A stretch of DNA of 64,000 nt from Neoscytalidium dimidiatum. Taxonomy: Eukaryota; Ascomycota; Dothideomycetes; Botryosphaeriales; Botryosphaeriaceae. Shown piece by piece: positions 31,031-42,503 of the stretch. The position numbers and the translations under genes are program-made. Position 1 is the first letter of the stretch. Each line of letters begins with the position of its first letter. Location of the stretch: positions 2,418,001 to 2,482,000 of the forward strand of contig CM074701.1 in the NCBI GenBank assembly GCA_037367355.1, written 5' to 3'. The notes below the pieces were generated by a model. The model saw only the letters and a list, made by a program, of their open reading frames with translations. It was not told where the DNA came from and made no database searches.

Positions 31031-32704
31031 TCAGCCTTGTCGTCTCCGCTTCCTCGGGTTACGGCTTCCCCTGGAAACATCTCTTGTAGGCGGTGAAAAC
31101 TGAGCTGCTGGAGTCTGGCTTCCATGATTATAGGCTCTAAGGCGGCCATTTGGCCTTGCCGTCGAGTCGGACTCATCTGGCTCCGGGTCCTGCACCTGTT
31201 CCTGCACCTGTTCATGCACTGATTCTTGCACCTGGAGGCCCTGAAACTGCTCTGCTGATTCCCAAGCCGCGCTTGTAAGTTCCGAGACGCTAAAGTTTGG
31301 GTCAAGGTTATCAAGAGCCTCGCATATCCGTTGTAGGTATGTTGGTGCCCATTGCTCATAAATGTTTTGGACAATATTCCAAGAGTCCCATCTGTTGCCG
31401 TTTTTATTCCGACTAAGGCTGAAGTGGAGGGAGAGAATCTCCGTTTGAAAGATATCTACCTGCCCGTCCCTACCGAGAACCGGATAGTGGCCATGCAGCA
31501 ACACATTCATGTTGTTGTAGGAGATGGAAAAGCCAAGGATTTCGCGGTGAAGGCTTCTCTCGCGACGTGCGCCTTTAAAAAGGTCGACAAGTGCGAGGAT
31601 GGAGAGCATCATACTGTAAGCGTTTTGATTGTTTGCGAATGCGATACTCTGCTTGCTTGATTTGGCCTCGCATGTAAGAAATGGAAAGTACATCCAAGGC
31701 GTAGGGTTAATTGTGGCTTTGCTTCCATTGGCCTTGTCTAGCATGGCGAGTTGACTTGTAGAGAAAGCCTTCTGCGAGAAGCCGACGCAGTAGTCTGGCT
31801 GCGGCGCCGGGAATCCGTTGATCAACGAAGGTTGATTAACCCACCTTTCATTCCAGTGGTCGATAAATAGAGAGTAATGGTATCCTAATTTATCATTGCG
31901 GATGTATTTGCATGCTAGTTCCACTGCTGAAGGGCAGACTAGGTGGCCTAGTAATGAGATAACGCCTGACTCATTAAGGAGGGACAGCCGCTTGAGTCGA
32001 AAAACAAAGGCAGCATCGTCGGATAATGGAGAATCTTCTGGTAGTTCGTGTTTTTTGCTTTGAAGCGTAGAGCATAAAGTCTGGCTTGTATCGCTTGGGC
32101 CATTTTCTGTAAGCGCACCTTGGCCGCAAGTTTCATACTCATCCATAAAGTATCTGGTGCCAGCGCCGCCCTTTTCCAGCATTTTTCGACAATCCGGTTT
32201 TATATAGACTCCAGGAATTGCGGTGGTAGTAGAAGGCAGAATCTCTGACTCTTCGGTTTCAGTATGCTGCGAGACCAGCGCTTGTCTGAGATAGGAAGGT
32301 TTGCCGCGAGCATTTTTAAATCGAGCCATGCCCTTTTTAAAGAAAGAATCAGGCCACTCTTTGTGCTCCGCCCAATGTCTAATGGGGTCAGGACTGTACT
32401 TGGGTTGAGGTGGCGCTTGAGTCGCTGGTTGCTTTAGGGGTGTCTTTCGTCTTTTACTCTGCAGCAGCGCTACCGGGTTGGTCCTTTTTCGAGCAGCATG
32501 TTGCAGGCGATCAGTAGACTTATCAATTATAAGCTACCATCTAAGATCCTATAGCATTTTTTAAGTACAAACCTGAGAAATATCGTTTGCTTTTTGTTCC
32601 TTCTTTTTGCGAAGTAGTTGTTCCTGCACGCGCTTGCTTCTTCGAACAGGCTGGTTCTGATCTAAGATGTTTGCTTTTTGATGCGCTTTCTGCCTGCGTA
32701 CCAT
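31031..32704 (-). CDS. DUF7924-type fungal protein with a PD-(D/E)XK-like core
   Basis: Two exons, 32573-32704 and 31031-32518, with a 54-nt phase-0 intron (GTTTGT donor, ATAAG acceptor), giving 539 residues. The start MVRRQKAHQKANILDQNQPV opens a strongly basic, disordered N-terminus that may bind nucleic acid or localise to the nucleus. The central domain contains PQPDYCVGF, then WMYFPFLTCEAKSSKQSIAF, then NNMNVLLHGHYPV. The D...E-x-K arrangement is the usual signature of a restriction-endonuclease-like fold, which fits the fungal DUF7924 group as I know it. The C-terminus has Gln/Glu repeats (VHEQVQEQVQD) and a basic KRRRQ end. Catalysis is not proven. It borders a gene-free repeat region, as such genes often do. 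Confidence 0.7.
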
Positions 32705-33045
32705 GGTGTTCGATGAGAAAGTAGTATATTAGTTTATTAAGACTAAAACATAATCTGTGCAGAGGTACGGTTTTACTTATAGTACGTAGTAAACATAGAC
32801 GCCTTTGTTATAATTGGTTGAATAAAGGCCACTAGTTTTCCAGTGTTAGCCGCAAACGTTGAGGCGTGATTAAACTCTAACAAAGCGCATACTAACTCTA
32901 AGATAAACAATGCTAACAAAGAAAATAACTTTCCGCATTTACTATCGCTATCCCTGTCTTACCAACGCCTAGGAGATAGACTAAACAAGTAGGCTAAGAG
33001 GGACGCTTGCTCCCTTACAGTCCCGGTCGCCCAATCCATGGGGAC

Positions 33046-33213
33046 AACGTCGCGAACGGTGAACCGCGTTAGATAATAATCCGCGTCATCCAATGGGATT
33101 TTTTTTCGGTATCAGCGCGATTCTACGAGAATGAAGCCCCGTCCGGACGGCCTAATTGGTGGTAATTAATTGGTTCTCAAGCCGATCCAACGCGGTTCAC
33201 CATTCGCGACGTT
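33046..33213. repeat. MITE-like inverted repeat element (candidate)
   Basis: The 25-base left arm at 33046-33070 matches the reverse complement of 33189-33213 at 24 of 25 positions, enclosing about 118 bases. There is no open frame inside. I see no clear target-site duplication at the outer edges, so a transposon origin is an inference. Confidence 0.6.
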
Positions 33214-33215
33214 AA

Positions 33216-33290
33216 ATGGATAAGTCCATTATCTGCAAATACGACCCTCCCATACGGACAAGATGTCATTGGCCATAAGGACTTATCCAT
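33216..33290. repeat. Second inverted repeat / hairpin
   Basis: A 12-base arm at 33216-33227 (atggataagtcc) is perfectly repeated in inverse at 33279-33290, directly adjoining the right arm of the preceding element. Confidence 0.6.
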
Positions 33291-33957
33291 CTAGGGTTGG
33301 AAACGTCTCGCGGTGGATCTGGTGAAAGTTATCACGGGTCTCTATAGAACGGGCCTCCGGATTAACCAATAGGATTATAGTCAGAGATATACTGAAACCA
33401 ATCAGTCGCTACCATTCATAGCATCTTGCTCTTAGACTTCGCTGTGGTCGAAGGATAGATATGTTTTATGCGTGGAGATTCGACGTGAATCATCGTTTCT
33501 AGAATATTTACAACATTCTATTGGCTAATCGTCTTTCGCCCGACCAGCTTTTCCCCTTGTTGGATAAGACCCAGTCATTAAGGATACCCCTCCGACCAGA
33601 CGTTCGTTGAGATGAGGGGCCTTCGGAAGCGCGCATGAAGGAGAAGTGGAGCGATTGGTAGAATTAGGCGCCAATTGAAAGAGCCACCAATAACAACGCA
33701 CATGTCATTCTATTGGTCTACACCTTCACATACATAGAAATGGGATCTGATTTTACGGTTCTGTGCACTTGCGAACCACGTATCGTGAAAAGTAACAGCA
33801 ACATATCGATTCTACATTAGGTGGGGTCCGTGTTCCCAAATATAATTATAATGCCTAAGAACATAATTTACCCTTTCCTAATTTCATAAGTTGGCTCTAA
33901 AAATCTTAATTTCAGTTAACACATTGTTGATATTTTTCGAGGGAGCGGACAAGATAT

Positions 33958-34072
33958 CCTGCTTTCTGCAACCTGTGGTCGTCGTACGTGCTGATCAAGG
34001 CGGCAAACATTGTATATGACTTACTACCGACAACCTGTCAACCTCCAGTCAACGTTATGTCGACTTCCAGCT
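33958..34072. repeat. Dispersed repeat fragment, copy A
   Basis: 33958-33994 (cctgctttctgcaacctg...) and 34043-34072 (ccagtcaacgttatgtcgac...) resemble parts of 54186-54302. In one copy a block is inverted relative to the other. See the matching entry. Confidence 0.5.
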
Positions 34073-35054
34073 TGTCAGAGAAACGCGGTACTGTGAAAGC
34101 CATTATATACACAATTGCACAAGTTGTCGAGTAACAACGCCGACCGTACGCGAATGGAGTGCAACAAATCTTGGTTGGCAGGTGCTTGTGTATTTAGACA
34201 TGAAATGCCACTCAAATCGCACTTTGCTAATCGGAAAAGAGAAGTTGTGTAAGCGCTTTCCGGCGTAATGCGGCTGATAGCGAATTTTATCAGGAAGACC
34301 TCGGGAACGCTTCGTCCGGATGACCTTGGCAAGACATGCTAGATCCATGATTCATACTTATTTGCGCCGCAGGATCCAACTTTTTGCTTCGTGTTCAATA
34401 CGCGTATCGAGCTCTATCGCTCAGCTCTCCCCTCAGACACCCGCCCTACACAGATCCGGTGACGAACTCCGAGAGAAATCCTTCGCAGATACGTTGCAGG
34501 CTGAGCATTCTGTACGACATCCTTGTTTATTTCTTAGTGAGAAGGTCAATGAGAAAGTCACAAACTAGAACAACATTATTTCCCATGTCTTTGAGGTTTG
34601 CCGCACTGATACCTTAGGGCTTTGTTATGCGGTGTGGCGGTGTGGCGACGCACAGCCTTGGCATTCGGCTCTGCTTCTCATCCTTCGTCATAGCGATGCG
34701 GCGTAGCGGCAGGCACATGTTGCTCCCCATCATGTGGTCTCGACAAGGGGGCCAAGTCTGTAAGACGCTGGCCCCATCTCCACTATTTTTACTCTGATAT
34801 TTTCGTTATTTGGGGGCGAGCTCTCTACTACAGCCGTGATCCAACATAACTACCGCGCCACGATCTACAATATGGAGTACGGTAATAGCAAACGGTACTC
34901 AATGGTCAGACGGAGGAAAGAAGTCCCATCGGAGTTTTCTGAGAGTCTACTCGGTTTTAAATTTAAAGGGCTCCCTAGGCCTGTGAACTCAAACAGCCAC
35001 ATCTTAGCCTTCACCTCCTCCAACTCTTCCCACTATCATCGAACACTTACAAAT

Positions 35055-36170
35055 ATGGTCACTGCAACTTTTCCCGTGGACATTTTTTGCCGGTCAATTG
35101 TACGGTTTCTCGATGCCATCGAGTACAAGGACGACAATTGGACGCGCGAAGAGCGGGCCGAAACTCTCCGCTACGTATATTCCAGGACAGTAGCATTCTT
35201 CCACCAGCCAGTTGCGCGGGAAGCAGTGAAGCACATTCGCGCGGCAAAGATCGCCGCCGTGTCGCGCACTTGCACGCTTTATGCAGTCTACAGCCTCCCT
35301 CACGTTACAAGAGACATCTTGGTCGGCACCAGTATTTACAATACCATTCTTGCCATCCTCGACGACCAGATCAGCGCCGATCCCAGCTCGCAGATGGCTA
35401 CATTCTGGGCTAACATGTTCCGGGGTGAGCAGCAGAGTCACCCCTTCTGGATTCTGATGGGCGAGCTCTTGCCGGACTTGCTCAGCCACTACGGCCCCTT
35501 CTGCACCTTCAACATCATGCGCTCCACCTTCAACTACTTCCAGGGCTGTTGGATGGAACAGCGCGGTGCCCAGGCGTATCCTGGAGCCAGCGCCTACCCG
35601 CTATTCCTGCGCCACATTGCCGGCTTGGGAGGCTCATGTGCCGGCGCCCTGTTCCCAGCCGATACTTTCGATGAGCACGAGCTGTTCAACGACATCTCCG
35701 TCGCCATGGCCCAGATTGACGCGCCGGTCTACCTTATCAATGACCTGTGCTCTTTCTACAAGGAGTGGGAGCGTGACGAGGCCAACCTCGTGTCCAATTG
35801 GTGCACCGTAGACGACATGAGCATGGAGCAGGCCCTCGAACGCCTGACCGAACAAATCATCGAATCATCCGTTCAGATGATGCGCGTGTTCGAAGGCAGA
35901 GATTCAAAGGTCCGGGACACCATTCGTTCATTCCTACACGGCTACGTCACCTTCCACTTTTGCGACCTGAGATACCGTCTCCGCGAGGTGTACGAGAACG
36001 CCGGCAGTTCGCCTGCGGAAATCAAATTTCGCGAATACTATGAGAAGAATATGATTGCGGGATGGATCGACATTGAGGAGTGGGCCATGCCCCAGGAGGA
36101 ATTGGAAACCGATGCATCTCCCGGCGAAGGGGGGCCTTACACCATACAGCTCCGTGTCGAAGCACTTTAG
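35055..36170 (+). CDS. Trichodiene-synthase-like sesquiterpene cyclase
   Basis: 371 residues in one exon from ATG 35055 (MVTATFPVDIFCRSIVRFLD). The class I terpene synthase fold and trichodiene synthase (TRI5) family layout are clear throughout: WTREERAETLRYVYS near residue 35, the metal-binding loop LAILDDQISADP, HYGPFCTFNIMRSTFNYFQG, the NSE motif NDLCSFYKEWERDE, and CDLRYRL with the RY pair. It should cyclise farnesyl diphosphate with Mg2+. TRI5 makes trichodiene; whether this one does is unknown. The Asp loop reads DDQIS where TRI5 has DDxxD, so the third Asp is missing. Fusarium TRI5 has one intron and this gene has none. Length equals the family norm (about 374). The next gene downstream on the same strand is an ABC transporter. 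Confidence 0.87.
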   Translation: MVTATFPVDIFCRSIVRFLDAIEYKDDNWTREERAETLRYVYSRTVAFFHQPVAREAVKHIRAAKIAAVSRTCTLYAVYSLPHVTRDILVGTSIYNTILAILDDQISADPSSQMATFWANMFRGEQQSHPFWILMGELLPDLLSHYGPFCTFNIMRSTFNYFQGCWMEQRGAQAYPGASAYPLFLRHIAGLGGSCAGALFPADTFDEHELFNDISVAMAQIDAPVYLINDLCSFYKEWERDEANLVSNWCTVDDMSMEQALERLTEQIIESSVQMMRVFEGRDSKVRDTIRSFLHGYVTFHFCDLRYRLREVYENAGSSPAEIKFREYYEKNMIAGWIDIEEWAMPQEELETDASPGEGGPYTIQLRVEAL

Positions 36171-37036
36171 GCGAGCTGTTGCAAGTTTTGACGGTGTTAA
36201 TCCCCCCCCATTTCTTTTTGTTGATAGACTTAGAAATGTCCGGCAAATCATACAAATCGTAGTGTGCTACGATCTCTTTTTAACAATACCTGTTTCTTGT
36301 GCTGCATCGACGTGCGAGTTCCACTTGACTGATGCAAGTAAATGCAGGTATTAAGCCTGCAATGTCAGGTTCAGCAGCAGTAAACCATTGTTCGTACCGC
36401 ATCTTCGGCATAAATCTGGCCTGTAGTTCCATGTCTGCTTTGAGCATAGTAACGAGTGAATTTCTTATTCCAAATGCACGAGTTTTGATCTCATGCCCGA
36501 AGAACCGATGTTAAAGCCTATCACGGCAATGCGCGCGCTTGCACAATAGTCGTCGGGTAGTAAAACCGTAGAATGTCGGTGACGTAGCAATCAACGACCG
36601 AGAATCAACCAGATGGCCGATCCCAGCTCCTCATGCCTTTGCACATCTAAGCATTGAGCTAAGTTGCTTTCCCATTCTAGGAATTTTATGGGAAGAGTTG
36701 TAATGAAAACAAAAATTTACCTGTGTATGACCTGCGTCCGCGATTTTCTAAAGTAGAACCCGGTTACGAAGCAATGTGAGCACTAACCATGAGCATCGTT
36801 GAGCGCCACATAAGCTATGACTTGCTGTATTCTCGTAGACAAACTCATGCGTGCTTGCTGCGCCGCACAGTGCCCGGCGCCACGTCAAGCCAGTTTCCCG
36901 ATAAGGCAGGTGCCACTGAGATAACAACCCCGCACCGAAGACAGTTCTCTCATTTCCGCCGCAGCCTTATCTTGGCGCCCTAGCGCCTTGTGGAAACTGC
37001 TTCTGGTCTCTCTTCCTCACATCATACACACCGGCC
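36171..37036. other. Intergenic region, no gene seen
   Basis: About 870 bases between the terpene synthase and the ABC transporter. It holds a C8 run at 36205-36212, but no other notable structure and no supported gene. Confidence 0.5.
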
Positions 37037-40000
37037 ATGAAAGCCGACTCTGAAGGCTATTGCATCAGCAATGTCGCTTTTGGTTTCTCTGATACCCGCA
37101 CTTGCGCAACGGCTGCGTTCTCCATAATCGAGTACGAGTGGATCTTTTGGCTTTCGGTTGCTACTGTCGCCATTTTCACCGGGCTTGCAGTGCCCAGGAT
37201 CGTCTACATCTGCCGACGTCCGTCTATTACCCGAGCGCCCGCTGTTCTGCTGGCCGCCAAGCTGATCGCGGGCACCGCCTTCGCCGGCCTCCGTCTTGGC
37301 CTTCTTGTCGTAGTCATCCGTCAGTACGACCATCGAACCACACGACTCGTTGTCTCAACAGCGCTGAACTTCGCCGCATCTTGTCTTCTCCTCGTGCTTT
37401 CGCCTCTTGAGCGCCTCAAATGCGCCCGGCCCTCCATCTTAGCCTGCTCATTCCTCTCACTTGCATTCATTTATGATCTTGCGCGCTGTCCTTTTCTCTG
37501 GACTACATCCCGTCACCATGGGGACCATAAAGCCTTCCTTGTGCTGTTCACAGCCGTAACGATTTTGGAGCTCCCATTCTTAGCGCGCTGGAGAGTGTGC
37601 GACGGAGTCGCTGGGTAGCATGGGATTCGGCTGACCACAGCCCGGAAGAGACGAGCAGCGTCTTAAGTCTGGGACTGTACTCATGGTTGAGCCCGATGCT
37701 ATGGCGAGGTTACCACGCGCCCTTGACCATGCAGCACCTATATCCGCTAGACCGGGCCATCTCAGTAGAGACTTTCGGGGAGCAGGAAATGCCCTTCACC
37801 AACTCTTCGGGGACCTCAACCTGGCAGCTGCTGTTGTGGCTCGCAAAACCGCTGGGCCGATCCGCCCTGGTGCCCGTCTTCCCACGCCTGTGTCTCCTAG
37901 CCTTCACCTTCTGCCAATCCTTCTTCCTGCAGCGCTCGCTGACCTTCCTCTCATCCCCGACCGACTTCCCCCCACCCGTCCACCGCCTCCGGCCTCATCG
38001 CCGTAGCCGCCTTCACCTACACCGGCATCGCCATCTCCACCGCACTCTACTGGTACCACCAAGAACGCTTCCAATCCCTGCTCCGCGCCTTCCTCGTCAC
38101 CTCCATCTACCGCAAGACCGCGCACGTCCAGCACGTCGGCGACGGCGACTCCGCCGCCATCACGCTCATGGGCGCCGACGTCGACCGCATCTACACCGGA
38201 CTCCGCCTCATCCACGAAACCTGGGCCAACGCGATCCAGCTCGCCCTCGCCGCCTGGCAGCTGCACCGCCAGCTTCGCGGCCCCGCCGCCTCGCTCGCGC
38301 CGCTCGCCGTCGTGCTGCTCGGCTTCGCCGGCTCGTTCGGGCTGTCCCGCCGCGCGGCGGGGTGCCAGGGCGCGTGGATGGCGCGGGCGCAGGCGCGCGT
38401 GGGCGCCACGGCGGCGGTGCTGGCGCGCGTCGCGGACCTGCGCGCGTGCTCGTCGCCGTGAGCGCCGGCCTGAGCCAGCTGCCCGCCGCGCTGGCGCCCG
38501 CGCTGGCGTTCGCGTTCGGCCCGAGGGCGCTGGATCAGACGGGCGCGTACACGGCGCTGTCGTTCCTGGCGCTGCTGACGGCGCCGCTGTTCGTGGTGTT
38601 GCAGAGCGTTCCGATCATTGCGGCTTGCGTGGCGTGTCTGAGGCGGATCAAGGTGTTTGTGGATCGGGAAGAGCGGGTAAAGGGAGTGACCAGTGACGTT
38701 GGCGGTGATGCGGAGAAGCGGGATGAGGGCAACGATGATGCGTTTGTCGTTGTTCGGGAAGCGAGCTTTGGCTGGACGGCTGAAAAAGCCGTTCTCGAAA
38801 ACGTTAACCTGCGCCTACCAAGGTCGTCTGTTACGTTTGTGGTCGGCCCTGTAGCCTCGGGTAAGTCTACGCTGTGCCGTGCGCTTCTGGGTGAAGTGCC
38901 TCACGTACGAGGCGGCGTGGTCTTGGGATCGGACAAGTTGGGCTATTGTGACCAGGTGCCGTTCCTGTTCAATTCTTCTGTTATGGAAAACATCATTGGC
39001 TTTTCATCCTTTGACAGGGTTCGCTACGATGATGTCTTACAGGCGACGATGCTGGTCGAAGACCTGAAGAACCTTCCCGCGGGAGATAGGACCGTCGTCG
39101 GCACCAAGGGCGCCACGCTCAGCGGCGGGCAACGGCAGCGCATCTCGCTTGCGCGAGCGCTCTATCACAACGCGGAGATCTTGGTGATGGATGACGTTTT
39201 TAGTGGGCTTGATGGCCCAACGCAAAATCAAATGTGCCGTTCCGTTTTCGGCCAGGACGGGCTCTTACGCAGACGCGGTACGACCGCTATCGTTTGCACC
39301 CACTCGACGCAGTTCTCGTCAGTTGCTGATAGCATCGTTACTCTTTCCTCGGATGGTACCATTGTGCAGCTGAGCAGCTGTCCCAAGGCTGTGCCGGGCG
39401 ATCATGAAGAGCAGCACTCTACGGATGAAATTACCCAACTCAGCAGCACAGCAGACGAGAGGGATGTGTCAAATCAGCCTCACGTTGAAGTCTCTTCCAC
39501 CAAAGCTCCGCTCAGCTCTGGATCCTCACCAACAGTCGATACTAGCGTGTACCGGCACTGGCTCGCCACCATTGGATCCCTCCCACTGATGCTTTACCTT
39601 GTTCTCGTGGTGGGTATCGGCTTCTGCTCGAACTATCCTACCATCTGGCTGAAGCTGTGGTCGGCGGACTCCGTATCCCCGGCTCCTGAGCATTCTTTCG
39701 CCTTCTGGATAGGAATCTACGCTCTTCTCGGGGCGGGCGTGGTGCTCTGCGTGTTTCCTGCCGGACTTATAATGCTGCGCACCGCAGTCCGGCTCGCTGG
39801 GACAGATTTCCATCATGCAACCGTCGACACGATCTTGCATAGCAGCCTACGCTTTCTCAACAGCACTGATGTGGGCAAAATGCTAAATCTATTCAGCCAA
39901 GACATGAACATCATGGACACGCAACTGCCGCGCATGGTCAACAATTTCTGCATTTGCCTGGCCATCGCCATCGGCCAGGCAGTTGTCATCGCTGCATCGT

Positions 40001-41378
40001 CAGCCTGGCTGGCAGTCAGCTACCCGTTCTTCGTGGCGCTGCTGTGGGCTGTGCAGCGCGTTTACCTACCGAGCTCGAAGCGGCTTCGCATTTTGGACCT
40101 CGAGGCAAAGACGCCTCTGTAGTAAGTGTTCTCCTCACCTCCACGAAAGGGAATATACCGACCACAGACAGTATAAACTTCCTCGACACCATCACTGGCC
40201 TGCCGACCATCCGCGCCTTCGGCTGGTTTCCACACCAGCTTGCCCGCAACAACGCTCTCCTCGACGACCCGCAGCGGCCATCGTACCTTCTTGCCATGGC
40301 GCAGCAGTGGCTCACGCTGACAATGAACGTACTCGTAGCCATCGTCGCAGTCATCCTCGTCGCCCTGGCCACGCACCTGCGCTCCAACGCCGGCAACGTC
40401 GGTGCGGGATTGGTCACCCTCATCACGCTCGGCAGCATGCTGACCACCATCATCACCGCGTACACCGGCCTCGAGACCTCTCTCGGCGCCATCAGCAGGC
40501 TTAAAACGTTCAGCGAAGAAACGGAGCAGGAAGGGGACTATGACGGAATTGTCCCCGATGAGGCGTGGCCGGCGCGCGGCCGAGTGCAATTCAACAATGT
40601 CGATGCGAGCTACAACGGCATCGCCAAAGTCCTCAGCGGAGTGACCTTGTCCATCGCCGCGGGCGAGAAAGTCGCAATCGTAGGCCGTACAGGAAGGTGC
40701 GTGGCCCCGCAACCCCAATGCGCACATCAACGCCCATGCCATCCCGACCGCATAATCAAAAGCTAACACGTCCCCCCAGCGGCAAATCCACCCTCCTCGC
40801 CCTCCTCCTCCGCCTCATCGACCCCCTCCCCCCCAAACCCCGCCGCCGCCGCCGCCGCCGCATCGTCCCTTCCCCCCATCACGATCGACGGCATCCCCCT
40901 CGCCACCATCTCCCGCCCGGCCCTCCGCGCCCGCCTCGTCGCCCTCACCCAAGACCCCGTCTTCCTCCCCAACGCCACCTTCCGCACCGCGCTCGACCCC
41001 TCTGCCACCGCCGCCACGCGCCCCGACCTCGCCGCCGCCGCCCTCCGCGCCGTCGGCCTGTCCGCCCGCGTCCGGCAAAAGGGCGGCCCAGACGCCCCGC
41101 TCGTCGCCGCCGAGCTGTCCGCCGGCCAGAGGCAGCTGCTCGCGCTGGCGCGCGCGGTGGTGCGCAAGCGGGCGAAGGCGCGGCGGACGGGCGTGGACGC
41201 CGGGGTGCTGCTGCTGGACGAGGTGGCGGCGAGCGTGGACGCGGAGACGGAGGGCGTCGTGGCGCGGTGCGTGGCCGAGGAGTTCGCGGGGTGGACGGTC
41301 GTGGCGGTGACGCATCGGGGGGAGATGGTGAGGGGATGGGGGAGGGTGGTGAGGGTGGAGGCGGGGAGGGTTTGTTGA
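37037..41378 (+). pseudogene. ABCC-type full ABC transporter gene with frame breaks
   Basis: The architecture is TMD0-TMD1-NBD1-TMD2-NBD2, as in fungal MRP-type exporters. The start MKADSEGYCISNVAFGFSDT leads to several N-terminal helices. NBD1 has Walker A (GPVASGKST), signature LSGGQRQRISLARAL and Walker B LVMDDVFSGLD. NBD2 has GRTGSGKST (restored by an intron at 40697-40779), signature LSAGQRQLLALARAV and LLLDEVAASVD. An intron at 40122-40171 is also clear. The frame breaks at about 37580, in the C6 run at 37968-37973, near 38448 (where roughly 40 residues of TMD1 seem deleted), and in the C7 run at 40828-40834. Two of the breaks are single extra C in homopolymers, so assembly error is possible there. 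The TMD1 gap is harder to explain away. Confidence 0.75.
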
Positions 41379-42503
41379 TGGTGCTGGTGGTGGTGGTGGT
41401 GGTGGTGGTGGTGGTGGGGGAGGGGCTGGTAAGGCGGCGGGCACGGGCTGGTGGGTTGCGTTTTTCTTCGTTGGGCGTTGCTGTCGTCGTCGTCGTTGCT
41501 TCGGGGTTCTGACGAGTTCACGGCGTGGCGTTTCGGGAACCTTATTCGGCGTTATATTTGATCGGCTATATTGACGCATGTTCTCCAGGATATAGCTTCA
41601 ATCTGCGATGTGGCGACGTTAGGACGCCGATAAGGTTTGGACCATCGGCCCGCTCCGAGTTTCGGCGATTGCTGATCCTGTTCACTAGGCAGGAAGCTTT
41701 GGCACGTATCAAATGTAGTTCGGTCCTGTCTTGCGGAGATTTAGTAGTCTTTCTTACGTACATATGCATGCCTTGATTATGATGCTTGCTCTATTGGGTT
41801 TCAGCTGCTCTGAGATTGTGCTTTTGTAAATTGCCGGACGTTGTCGAGTCTCCGGGCAGCAGGCCCGAGCGTCACTCCGAGCTCAAATCTCCAACCACAG
41901 ATTTTGTCTGGATGATGAGATAGGAATGCCATTCGTCCAACATAGATCAAGCATATATCTAAACATAAGTCTATTAGGTAGCATATTCAGATGTGTGATC
42001 CTTTTTGAGATACGGCATCGGAACGTCAGAAGCATCGACAGGCCAAAGACGAGATGACAATGTTAACAGCGGTCCGGAGCTCACCCATACTCATCCCTCC
42101 TTGCAGAATTAAGTGAAATCGAAGAATCGAGGAGCTTCCGGTGTCTTTTTTCTAATGTTCTAACACAGAGTCTATTGGAAGAAAGCGACTACTCTTGGGT
42201 CCCGTTCAAGAGGATGTTGCTCACAGGGCAACGGCATTAGTCATAAATTCCGACTAGTTTATTCTGTCAATCAATGGTATACATAGTCCGAAGGTCTGCC
42301 AGTAGTTACAAGGAGACATGACGTCGTCCTGCCTGGGTCTTCCTGGAGACGACTGCGTCTTGACATAACTTTCCCTCCCGACAGCCCACACTGGATCAGC
42401 ATATGTATGATGGTATTTATATTTTAAGCACCATCACCCTCTTAGCCACTACGAGCTCAGACATCTTCACGTGCTCAAGATGACTCTCTCGCACCCCGAT
42501 TTT
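41379..42503. other. Intergenic region with a (TGG)n run
   Basis: About 1.1 kb. A (TGG)n microsatellite lies at about 41385-41417, right after the ABC transporter stop. No gene is supported in the remainder. Confidence 0.5.

Larger units (their letters stand above)
32705..35054. other. Gene-poor, repeat-bearing region
   Basis: About 2.3 kb without a supportable gene. It contains inverted repeats at 33046-33213 and 33216-33290, and a short sequence (33958-34072) with a diverged inverted partner near 54.2 kb. Short frames at 34075-34348 and 34320-34617 have no motif. The last 250 bases are the terpene synthase leader; an in-frame ATG at 34836 would add 73 residues not expected in the family. 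Confidence 0.55.

Noticed and set aside
35055..36170. Naming the terpene synthase TRI5 and calling a trichothecene cluster
   Set aside because: No other TRI-type gene is recognisable in the window and the Asp loop differs, so only family-level assignment is justified.
40763..41579. Two ~250-codon minus-strand frames
   Set aside because: They are antisense to NBD2 of the ABC gene and consist of low-complexity His/Pro/Arg runs from GC-rich and (TGG)n sequence.
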